Source: Saprospirales bacterium
GTDB taxonomy: Bacteria > Bacteroidota > Bacteroidia > Chitinophagales > Saprospiraceae
DNA length: 26,853 bases
NCBI GenBank assembly: GCA_003448025.1
Contig: DLXL01000490.1
Location: 1-26,853, forward strand
Direction: 5' to 3'
Shown: positions 1 to 6,495 of the stretch, one piece after another
How positions within the stretch are numbered: the first letter of the stretch is position 1
How the letters are laid out: each line of letters starts with the position of its first letter
Position numbers and translations under genes: made by a program
Notes under the pieces: model-generated
The model's input: the letters and a program-made list of their open reading frames with translations, nothing else
Told to the model about the DNA's origin: nothing
Databases searched by the model: none

Positions 1-18
1 GGGAATCAGGCTAACCAG

Positions 19-687
19 TTACATGGAATCTTTAAACTGTTCATATTCCCCCCAAATGATCAGATCAGCCATGCACTTTCGGCCTATTTGAACTGCTTCC
101 CGGGTGTTTCCCGGCCAATTATTTCCAATTGAATCTGCTTCCACCAGTTTTACGTCTGTTAGCATATTATTTTTTTCTGTAAGGTCGCTGATTCTGGTAC
201 GAATCCCGGAATCAGGTCGGCTATCCTCGCCCCCAAGTTTTTGGAAGGCTAGAATCATTACCTTATTTGCTTCGGATTTAAATTCCGGACATATGGAAGG
301 AGTGCTATCTGCTTTAGCCCCACTTCGCATTAGCCACCATCCAAGACTTGCGATCAGTAAAATTCCTCCTGCCAGCAACCATTTTTTCTTCGGATTTTGA
401 AAAATGCCCGATCTGCCTGGTTTCCCGCTGGCAAATTCCTCCAATACAGAGAGTATGGCATCGTTTGCTTTCGCATACTCACTTCTGGCTTCAGAAAAGG
501 TGAGCACACCATTGGCTTCTTTCCGCTTTACAGTAGAATAATTGGATTGTACCACCCTAAGGGTTTGAAGCAGTGGAGGATAAATGTTTTCGGTTTCCAG
601 ATGCTGAATAAAAGTTTGAAGCGCCATTCCGGTTTCACCTTCACTTATTAACTGCCGAATGGTTTCAATAATAGGGTGATTATTCAT
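19..687 (-). CDS. Membrane-anchored protein with EAD11-like domain, apparently shortened C-terminus
   Basis: Predicted 222-residue protein. The start is the ATG at 687; an upstream in-frame start at 777 would add a basic 30-residue stretch not expected in the family. Residues 1-87 are all-helical and resemble effector-associated domain 11 (EAD11): an early LI-x-EG segment, then AL, then a G-V-L-T-F-S-E-A-R segment near 60-68. Such death-fold-like domains are thought to recruit effectors in Bacteroidota conflict or signalling systems. Residues 103-120 form one transmembrane helix after a basic KKK, so the N-terminus should be cytoplasmic. Residues 126-222 form a small outer domain of unidentified type, with a segment (ILAFQKLGG) reminiscent of TolB/FlgO-like folds. 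The frame stops at TAA (19-21), and all three minus-strand frames stop within the last 25 bases. In homologues as I remember them the outer part continues, so truncation is possible. No clear promoter was found. Confidence 0.6.
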   Translation of the reverse strand: MNNHPIIETIRQLISEGETGMALQTFIQHLETENIYPPLLQTLRVVQSNYSTVKRKEANGVLTFSEARSEYAKANDAILSVLEEFASGKPGRSGIFQNPKKKWLLAGGILLIASLGWWLMRSGAKADSTPSICPEFKSEANKVMILAFQKLGGEDSRPDSGIRTRISDLTEKNNMLTDVKLVEADSIGNNWPGNTREAVQIGRKCMADLIIWGEYEQFKDSM

Positions 688-831
688 AAGAATCGTCAGG
701 TTTGTGCCTACAAATGAACTACCCATCACTGATTTGTGCACAAAATGTGACCACCTTTTTTTTATTCGTCGAATCAATTCCCTTTCTTTGTCTGAATTTC
801 CCGGATTGTCGCCGACGAAATTGATTTACCT

Positions 832-839
832 TACCTTTG
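832..839 (+). promoter_or_regulatory. Bacteroidota -7 promoter box (TACCTTTG) for the coiled-coil/PspA-like cassette
   Basis: TACCTTTG matches the TAnnTTTG -7 consensus of the primary sigma factor in Bacteroidota. A TTG at 806-808 could be the -33 element, but the 23-base spacing is longer than the usual 19 or so. The box lies 50 bases before the ATG at 889 and 26 before the in-frame ATG at 865, in the gap between divergent genes. Confidence 0.5.
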
Positions 840-888
840 TCTGCCCACTTTTGCACCACATTATATGGATGTGGAATCCATTCCAATT

Positions 889-1548
889 ATGAGCGATTTT
901 CTTAAGAAATTCAAGTCGGTTTTTATTGTTGAGGATGAATCAACAAATACTGCCCCTTCAACGGAAGCTGAAAAAAAGGCCGAGCAAAGTACTCCTCCGG
1001 CCACAACCACTGCGCCAGTTTCAGCATCTGGCTCCATCAGCGATAAATTTCTGGATGCATTGGCCACAGCCATGGAGCGTCAAAACCAGGAGGGGTTTGA
1101 TTATTTTGAATTTCGCCAGGCATTAAAGAATCTTTCGAAAATGTCGATGGATGAACAAACCAGGTTTCAGTCGGCATTTGCCATGGCTCAAACCATGGGT
1201 ATCACCGCTGCTAAACTGGCCGCGTCGGCTCAGCATTATTTGGGCGTGCTAAACGGGGAGAAACAGCACTTTGCAGAAGCTCATGCCCAGCAAATTGCCA
1301 AGCTTGTTGGCAACAGGGAGGAAGAGGCCAAAAACCTGGAAGTTGCTATTCAACAAAAGGAGGATCAAATAAAAAAATTGACCGAAGAAATAGCACAGCA
1401 TCGGCTTCGGAGCGAACAGATACGTCAGGAAATCTCGGAAAGTACTGTGAAAATTGAGGCTACCAAGGGAGATTTTGAGGTTACTTTCCAGGCGGTTTAT
1501 GGCCAGGTTCAGGAAGATCTTCATAAAATTCAACAATTCCTAAAATAA
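889..1548 (+). CDS. Coiled-coil cytoplasmic protein, first gene of PspA-like cassette
   Basis: Predicted 219 residues from ATG 889. An in-frame ATG at 865 would add eight residues (MDVESIPI); I prefer 889 because MSDFLKKF begins the first amphipathic segment. There is no signal peptide or transmembrane helix, so it is probably cytoplasmic. Segments in order: a short basic amphipathic helix (1-12); a low-complexity linker rich in Thr, Pro, Ala and Ser (about 15-48); a helical domain (about 50-125) containing DYFEFRQAL and FAMAQTMG; and a long charged coiled coil (about 128-200) with repeating K/E/Q heptads. I do not recognise a named family. The gene ends 19 bases before a small membrane protein and is probably cotranscribed with it and with the PspA-like protein at 1814. 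The coiled coil suggests a partner or adaptor role for those two; that is inference. Confidence 0.8.
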   Translation: MSDFLKKFKSVFIVEDESTNTAPSTEAEKKAEQSTPPATTTAPVSASGSISDKFLDALATAMERQNQEGFDYFEFRQALKNLSKMSMDEQTRFQSAFAMAQTMGITAAKLAASAQHYLGVLNGEKQHFAEAHAQQIAKLVGNREEEAKNLEVAIQQKEDQIKKLTEEIAQHRLRSEQIRQEISESTVKIEATKGDFEVTFQAVYGQVQEDLHKIQQFLK

Positions 1549-1567
1549 CCAAAGAAGCCACTTAATT

Positions 1568-1762
1568 ATGAATGATCTGCTTAAAAACCCTTTTTTTGTT
1601 TTTCTGGCAGGGCTGATTGCACTTTGGCTTGTTTTCAAAGTGTTGAAAGTCTTTATCAGTTTTTTTGGATTGTTTGTGATTGCTTTCATTGTACTTTATG
1701 TCCTCAATGAGCGATTCAGAAGACTTGTTCAAGGCTTTTTTAAAGCTATTTTTCGAAATTGA
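1568..1762 (+). CDS. Small membrane protein, 64 residues, TM hairpin
   Basis: A 64-residue protein made almost entirely of hydrophobic helix: residues 8-27 and 29-47 can form a transmembrane hairpin, with Lys24 and Lys27 near the turn, followed by a basic amphipathic tail ending FFKAIFRN. The tail reads like the region after the second transmembrane helix of the next gene product: VLNERFRRLV against VLDPKMRNLV, then FKAI-x-R against YKSI-x-R. The two proteins may therefore share one membrane module. It sits 19 bases after the coiled-coil gene and 51 bases before the PspA-like gene, all on the plus strand, which supports an operon. Function unknown. Its size, hydrophobicity and place in a conserved-looking gene set argue that it is real. 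Confidence 0.75.
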   Translation: MNDLLKNPFFVFLAGLIALWLVFKVLKVFISFFGLFVIAFIVLYVLNERFRRLVQGFFKAIFRN

Positions 1763-1813
1763 TCACCTTTTAACCACCCACTTCAACATAAAACAACGAA
1801 ACCACAACGTAAT

Positions 1814-2845
1814 ATGACAGACATGCAACCGATTAAGCCCAAAAATTTTTGGGAGCGTCCGGAGGGAGTTACCGGAGGAATATTTATGGCCGCTATCCTG
1901 CTTGGTGGTGGTTTTCTCCTATATAAAGCACTGCCAACATTGATTACTCTGGCATCAAATACTTTGTATTTGGCGGGCATTTTGGCGGCACTTGCTGCAG
2001 TGATTTATATGGTTCTGGATCCTAAAATGCGGAATCTGGTATGGTATGTCTACAAATCCATCATGCGTTGGATTACCGGCATTTTCGTCCAAATTGATCC
2101 AATTGGCATTCTTAAGAGCTATATTGAGGATTTGAAAGACAACCTGGGTAAAATGAATGGCCAAATCAGTAATCTGAAAGGCCAGATGTATAAGCTGGCT
2201 GAGATGATCAAACAAAACCAGCGCAACATCCAGAACAATCTAAGCCTGGCAGGTAAAGCTAAAGAAACAGGTAAAGAAGCTATGATGGTTCTTCAGGCAC
2301 GCAAAGCCGGCAGGTTACAGGATTCGAACATGAAACTCGAAGATTTGTACAAGCGGATGGAGGTACTCTATCGCGTTTTGACCAAAATGTATGAAAATTC
2401 GGAGATCATGCTGGAAGATTTGAGCGACCAGGTTGTAGTTAAAGAGCAGGAATATAAAGCCATCAAAGCGAGCCATTCAGCCATGCGTTCTGCCATGAAT
2501 ATCCTAAGTGGCAATTCCGACAAAAAGTACATGTACGACATGGCTTTGGAAGCTATGGCTGAAGATGTAGGTCAGAAAGTAGGTGAAATGGAGCGGTTCA
2601 TGGATATGTCTAAAAACTTCATGGATGGCATTGACCTTCAGAACGGTGTATTTGAAGAAGAAGGTATGGCAATGCTGGAAAAATGGGAAAAAGAGGGTGT
2701 TTCATTCCTTCTTGGCGGCGATAAAAACAAGATTGTTTCCAAGGCCAGCAGCCCTGCTGAAACACTTGATCTGAATGCTCCAGTTAAAGTTCCCAGTAAA
2801 CAGGAACGTGGCGGCAATCAATACGACTCTTTTTTTGAACAGTAA
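1814..2845 (+). CDS. Membrane-anchored PspA/IM30-like (ESCRT-III-like) helical protein
   Basis: 343 residues. Two transmembrane helices (about 21-40 and 43-68) precede a basic juxtamembrane helix (71-92), then a long, almost wholly helical, Gly-poor region (95-290). The helical region follows the order of PspA: a Asp-Pro at 95-96 opening helix 1 (DPIGILKSYIEDL, compare DPEKMIRLIIQEM in E. coli PspA as I recall it), a hairpin around 135-160 with K-A-K-E-T-G-K-E-A followed by L-x-x-R-K, a second long helix to about 230 (KEQEYKAIKASHSAM), then a shorter helix with ALEAMAEDVGQKVGEMERF. PspA and IM30 are peripheral membrane-remodelling proteins that lack transmembrane helices, so an anchored version is unusual. 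The C-terminus (about 305-343) is probably disordered. A strong terminator follows. The PspA assignment is by eye, moderate confidence; an unrelated long coiled coil is the alternative. Confidence 0.6.
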   Translation: MTDMQPIKPKNFWERPEGVTGGIFMAAILLGGGFLLYKALPTLITLASNTLYLAGILAALAAVIYMVLDPKMRNLVWYVYKSIMRWITGIFVQIDPIGILKSYIEDLKDNLGKMNGQISNLKGQMYKLAEMIKQNQRNIQNNLSLAGKAKETGKEAMMVLQARKAGRLQDSNMKLEDLYKRMEVLYRVLTKMYENSEIMLEDLSDQVVVKEQEYKAIKASHSAMRSAMNILSGNSDKKYMYDMALEAMAEDVGQKVGEMERFMDMSKNFMDGIDLQNGVFEEEGMAMLEKWEKEGVSFLLGGDKNKIVSKASSPAETLDLNAPVKVPSKQERGGNQYDSFFEQ

Positions 2846-2868
2846 TTCTCCTTGATCATATTGTTTTT

Positions 2869-2912
2869 GCATAACGCCCGTTTTGCTCCTGAGCGCCGGG
2901 CGTTATGCTTTT
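2869..2912 (+). terminator. Intrinsic terminator after the PspA-like cassette
   Basis: A perfect 12-bp stem, GCATAACGCCCG (2869-2880) with CGGGCGTTATGC (2897-2908), encloses a 16-base loop and is followed by TTTTA. It begins 24 bases after the stop of the PspA-like gene. An ATG lies inside the right arm at 2905 and opens a frame into the thiolase, but it is very unlikely to be the real start. Confidence 0.85.
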
Positions 2913-2943
2913 ATCCATCAGCTATTTTTCTACCTGCACAACC

Positions 2944-4143
2944 ATGGCATACATCATTGATGGCATCCGCACACCCATTGGCAATTTTGGAGGCATGTTA
3001 TCTCCGGTAAGAACAGATGATTTGGCCGCCTTGGCCATTGAGGCTTTGCTTAAAAGACATCCTGAAGTAGATCCAGCTGCCATAGCAGATGTGGTACTTG
3101 GCTGCGCTAATCAGGCGGGGGAAGACAACAGAAATGTCGCCAGGATGTCGTTGCTTTTGGCTGGACTTCCTGTAACCGTGCCAGGGGAAACAGTCAACCG
3201 ATTGTGTGCCAGTGGCATGTCGGCGGTGATCCATGCTCAGCGCGGGATAGTTGCCGGAGATGGTGATTTATGGATCGCTGGGGGGGTGGAAGGGATGACC
3301 CGCGCTCCCTGGGTAATCAGCAAATCCGCAAAACCATTTGGTACAGATGCTCAAATGTTTGATTCCAGCTTTGGATGGAGGTTTATCAATGCCAAAATGC
3401 AGCAGCTTTATGGTACGGATGCTATGGGAATGACGGCAGAGAACCTTGTTGAACAATATGGTATAAGCCGTGAGGATCAAGATAAATTCGCTTGTTGGAG
3501 TCAGCAAAAGGCCACCAAAGCAAGGAGTGCAGGTGTTTTTTCGGAGGAAATAGTTCCTGTATCGGTACCTAAAGGAAAGACAGACGTGCAGATTCTCGAA
3601 CACGATGAGTTTATCAAACCTGAAACTACCCTGGAGATTCTAGCTAAACTTCGTCCAGCATTTAAAAAAGAAGGGTCTGTTACCGCTGGAAACGCATCCG
3701 GATTAAATGACGGTGCAGCTGCACTATTATTGGCTTCTGAAAATGGTGTGAATCAACAAAAATTAACTCCTCTTGCCCGGATTGTCAGCAGCGCTGTTGT
3801 AGGCGTTGAACCCCGAATCATGGGTATCGGACCGGTAGGCGCCTCACAAAAGGCGCTGGCAAAAGCCGGACTCCGCTTGTCTGACATGGATGTCATCGAA
3901 CTGAATGAAGCCTTTGCCGCCCAGGTATTGGCTTGTACCAGAGCATTGGGACTGGAAGATTCTGATCCCCGAATTAACCCCAATGGAGGTGCTATTGCGC
4001 TCGGACATCCGCTTGGCATGAGTGGCGCCCGAATAGTTCTCACGGCTGCACGGCAACTCCATCGAACAGGCGGGAGGTATGCCTTGTGCACCATGTGCAT
4101 CGGGGTAGGGCAGGGTTATGCTGTTGTACTGGAACGTGTATAA
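2944..4143 (+). CDS. pcaF: 3-oxoadipyl-CoA-type thiolase (acetyl-CoA C-acyltransferase)
   Basis: 399 residues from ATG 2944 (MAYIIDGIRTP), the usual thiolase length and start; the frame opens earlier at 2905 but that lies within a terminator. Thiolases cleave 3-oxoacyl-CoA with CoA to acetyl-CoA and a shortened acyl-CoA. Visible catalytic parts: nucleophile Cys88 in NRLCASGM, the NEAFA loop, His355 in GHPLGMSGAR and Cys385 in TMCIGVGQG. The segments GCANQAGEDNRNVARM (53-68) and MFDSSFGWRF are typical of the PcaF/PaaJ subgroup, which splits 3-oxoadipyl-CoA to succinyl-CoA and acetyl-CoA at the end of aromatic and phenylacetate degradation. A paaB gene lies about 9 kb away on the other strand. 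The residue after Cys88 is Ala where Gly is common. Substrate within the thiolase family is inferred; a general acetyl-CoA acetyltransferase or beta-oxidation thiolase remains possible. Confidence 0.88.
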   Translation: MAYIIDGIRTPIGNFGGMLSPVRTDDLAALAIEALLKRHPEVDPAAIADVVLGCANQAGEDNRNVARMSLLLAGLPVTVPGETVNRLCASGMSAVIHAQRGIVAGDGDLWIAGGVEGMTRAPWVISKSAKPFGTDAQMFDSSFGWRFINAKMQQLYGTDAMGMTAENLVEQYGISREDQDKFACWSQQKATKARSAGVFSEEIVPVSVPKGKTDVQILEHDEFIKPETTLEILAKLRPAFKKEGSVTAGNASGLNDGAAALLLASENGVNQQKLTPLARIVSSAVVGVEPRIMGIGPVGASQKALAKAGLRLSDMDVIELNEAFAAQVLACTRALGLEDSDPRINPNGGAIALGHPLGMSGARIVLTAARQLHRTGGRYALCTMCIGVGQGYAVVLERV

Positions 4144-4152
4144 GTCTGCGGC

Positions 4153-5568
4153 CTATTTACCCCTGCCTTGTAACAAAACGAGGGCGGTATAAAACAAGAT
4201 CTTGAAATCCAGGGCCAGTGACATGTTTTCAATATACAAAAGATCAAAACGCAAACGCTGAAGCATTTCCTGAACATTGGAGGCATATCCATATTTAACC
4301 TGCCCCCATGAAGTAATACCTGGCCGAACCTTAAGCAGATGACGGTATTGTGGGTTCTCCACCAGGATCTGATCAATAAAATGCCTGCGCTCGGGTCTGG
4401 GACCTACCAGCGACATGTCGCCCCTAAGTACATTCCAAAAGTTTGGGATTTCATCCAATCGCCATTTGCGCATTACTGCTCCCCAGGGTGTACACCGCGG
4501 GTCTCCATCGTGCGATAATTGCGGCCCCAGCTTTTCAGCGTCGGTATACATGGATCGAAACTTGAAAATGGTAAAGGGCTTACCATTCAGACCTAATCGT
4601 TCCTGTGCAAAAAAAATAGGGCCGGTACTCGACATCCGCACCCGGATCATGATGTACAGAAGTAAAGGGGAAAGAATCAAGAGGGCTAACCCGCTTACCA
4701 GTACATCTAAGCCCCTTTTTATGGTTCGCTGCCAACGTGGCATTAACTCCTGCCTGATCTCAATCAGTACCGCCCCATAAACATGGTTCATTTTGACTGT
4801 TCCAAGTAAAATATCATACATGTCAGGTATTATTCTGACCAACACCTGATCGCCAAAATCAAAGAGAATATTCAGGATATTCTTCAACCGATTATGTTCA
4901 GAGGTTTCAATGGCCAGAATGATATCTTCAACCTGATATTCGCGGATTACCTTAGTCAAATCCTGGATTTTCCCTAAATTGGGCAGTCTGTCTGCTAAAA
5001 CGGGCTCTAATCCTCCATTGGTGTCGATAAAGCCTACGAACTTATTGCCAAGTCCTTTCTCCCGATCCACAATATCCTGGTATAACTCCAGTGCATTTTG
5101 GTTGCCACCTACCATTAAGGTATTGAATGTAACAATGCCAGCCTTAAGCCTTCTGCTTGCGCGCGTGAGTAAAATCATGCGTGAGGTGGCTGTGAGCAGA
5201 AAATGAAGCGTGAACAAAAAGAAAAAAGACCGGTAGTAAGTCTTATAATCGCTCACTACATCATCCAGGATCAGTGTAAAGAACAAAAAGGTAACACCCA
5301 GGAAGGTAATTAAAAAGGTATTGGTGAGCGTGTTTAACCTTGCTATCCTGTAAATATCGGTATAGTGATCAAAAATGCTGTACAATAAAACCCATCCCGT
5401 TGGGATGATGAAAATTCCGAGGTAGAAATTGGGATCATCAAACACGCTGGCATCCATTACACCAGCCTCCAGGTCTTTCCTGTAAAGAAAAAAGATGGCC
5501 CAGGAAAGCATCGCCATGATAAAATCGGCGACTCCGTAAAAAAAAGTGTGGCGTTTTCGCAGTTTCAT
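4153..5568 (-). CDS. Exopolysaccharide biosynthesis polyprenyl glycosylphosphotransferase (WcaJ/WbaP-like)
   Basis: 471 residues, the usual length. This family transfers a sugar-1-phosphate from a UDP-sugar to undecaprenyl phosphate at the inner membrane, starting capsule, exopolysaccharide or O-antigen repeat-unit assembly. The N-terminal third holds about four transmembrane helices, followed by a cytoplasmic Rossmann-like region starting near 148 (NTLMVGGNQNA). The C-terminal bacterial sugar transferase domain begins near residue 284 with KRGLDVLVSGLALL, whose hydrophobic part is a membrane-embedded helix. It includes IFKFRSM, a DEIPNFWNVLRGDMSLVGPRPE-type core near 370-393 and RPGITSWGQV. 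The sugar donor cannot be read from sequence. It meets the thiolase tail to tail, 9 bases apart, and starts 14 bases after a lipoprotein gene on the same strand, suggesting cotranscription. No glycosyltransferase cluster follows. Confidence 0.92.
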   Translation of the reverse strand: MKLRKRHTFFYGVADFIMAMLSWAIFFLYRKDLEAGVMDASVFDDPNFYLGIFIIPTGWVLLYSIFDHYTDIYRIARLNTLTNTFLITFLGVTFLFFTLILDDVVSDYKTYYRSFFFLFTLHFLLTATSRMILLTRASRRLKAGIVTFNTLMVGGNQNALELYQDIVDREKGLGNKFVGFIDTNGGLEPVLADRLPNLGKIQDLTKVIREYQVEDIILAIETSEHNRLKNILNILFDFGDQVLVRIIPDMYDILLGTVKMNHVYGAVLIEIRQELMPRWQRTIKRGLDVLVSGLALLILSPLLLYIMIRVRMSSTGPIFFAQERLGLNGKPFTIFKFRSMYTDAEKLGPQLSHDGDPRCTPWGAVMRKWRLDEIPNFWNVLRGDMSLVGPRPERRHFIDQILVENPQYRHLLKVRPGITSWGQVKYGYASNVQEMLQRLRFDLLYIENMSLALDFKILFYTALVLLQGRGK

Positions 5569-5582
5569 TCTTTAGCCCTTCT

Positions 5583-6440
5583 TCAAAAGTGTACCAACCT
5601 GATGTTGTCCAGCCGAACAGTGCATTCTGTTTGTGTGTATTTTCCTTTTTCATCTCTAGGAAGACTCAACCGGAATAAGAGTCGCTGATCTCGCCAGCCT
5701 GAACTGACGATGAACTGAGTAAGGTTGAGGTAAATCTTATTCCAGGTATCGCTTTTGTTGAATTGAAAAACACCTTGTCCATTTTCAGGATTTCCATTGA
5801 GTAAATACAGGGCAAACGGCACATCTGTTTTGTAATGCAACTCCAACCAAACTTCCGGAGCTCCAAGATTTGGGATGTCCTTGATTAATTCTGTAGCAAC
5901 ATCCATGATTGGATGAGCCGTGTCGGCACGCATGATGAGGCACTTTCCGGCAAATGCACCATTGTCACTGATTTCAAAGTTGAGGTCGGCATCTCCATCT
6001 CGATTTTCCAGGCCAATATTTGAACCTCCGTCAAAATCACCCCTGCCAATCCCCATGGCAAATTTGATGTTGGATTCGTAATCTGTAACTGGTTGAACAT
6101 CAATAGTTTGACCAGAAATCAGATTGTAGTTTTTAGTGAAACGTTTCAGGTAGGGGTAAATATTAGGGGTTGCTTCAATCCCGTTTTCTTTAACACCCGG
6201 AAATACCTGGATTTCTGTGTCTCCCTCGGCGAGTATGGGAACAACTGCGGGAAGTGTGTAGCCTCCCAGAAATTCTCCGTTGACATACAGCCAGCCATCT
6301 GTAATTTTATGCCAGCTTTCCCCGCCAGGGGCAGCAACCTGAAATGGTTTAATATTTAAATAAACCGGTATTTGTTCGGGTTCGTCTTTACAGGACCCAA
6401 GTAAGACTAGAAAGGGCAGGATCAAAAACAAACGGAACAT
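5583..6440 (-). CDS. Lipoprotein of unknown function upstream of the sugar transferase
   Basis: 285 residues. The start MFRLFLILPFLVLLGSC gives a clean type II signal peptide with lipobox LGSC and lipidated Cys17; the following KDEPEQ is typical of Bacteroidota lipoproteins. The mature part is predicted mostly beta. Residues about 50-85 (DGWLYVNGEFLGGYTLPA) look like a PEGA-type or carbohydrate-binding-like sandwich, and the rest (about 125-285, ending CTVRLDNIRLVHF) resembles the end of a jelly-roll domain. I do not recognise a named family. It lies 14 bases upstream of the polyprenyl glycosylphosphotransferase start and 55 bases downstream of der on the same strand. An envelope role linked to the polysaccharide is conceivable, but this is inference from position. 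Confidence 0.82.
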   Translation of the reverse strand: MFRLFLILPFLVLLGSCKDEPEQIPVYLNIKPFQVAAPGGESWHKITDGWLYVNGEFLGGYTLPAVVPILAEGDTEIQVFPGVKENGIEATPNIYPYLKRFTKNYNLISGQTIDVQPVTDYESNIKFAMGIGRGDFDGGSNIGLENRDGDADLNFEISDNGAFAGKCLIMRADTAHPIMDVATELIKDIPNLGAPEVWLELHYKTDVPFALYLLNGNPENGQGVFQFNKSDTWNKIYLNLTQFIVSSGWRDQRLLFRLSLPRDEKGKYTQTECTVRLDNIRLVHF

Positions 6441-6495
6441 ATGTGTTTATTGTTGGCGGTTATGGGTGAGACTTTCCTTCATGCATGAGCAGCCA

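Noticed and set aside
2905..2943. Upstream in-frame ATG of the thiolase
   Set aside because: It lies inside the right arm of a strong terminator; the thiolase family starts at MAYIIDGIRTP (2944).
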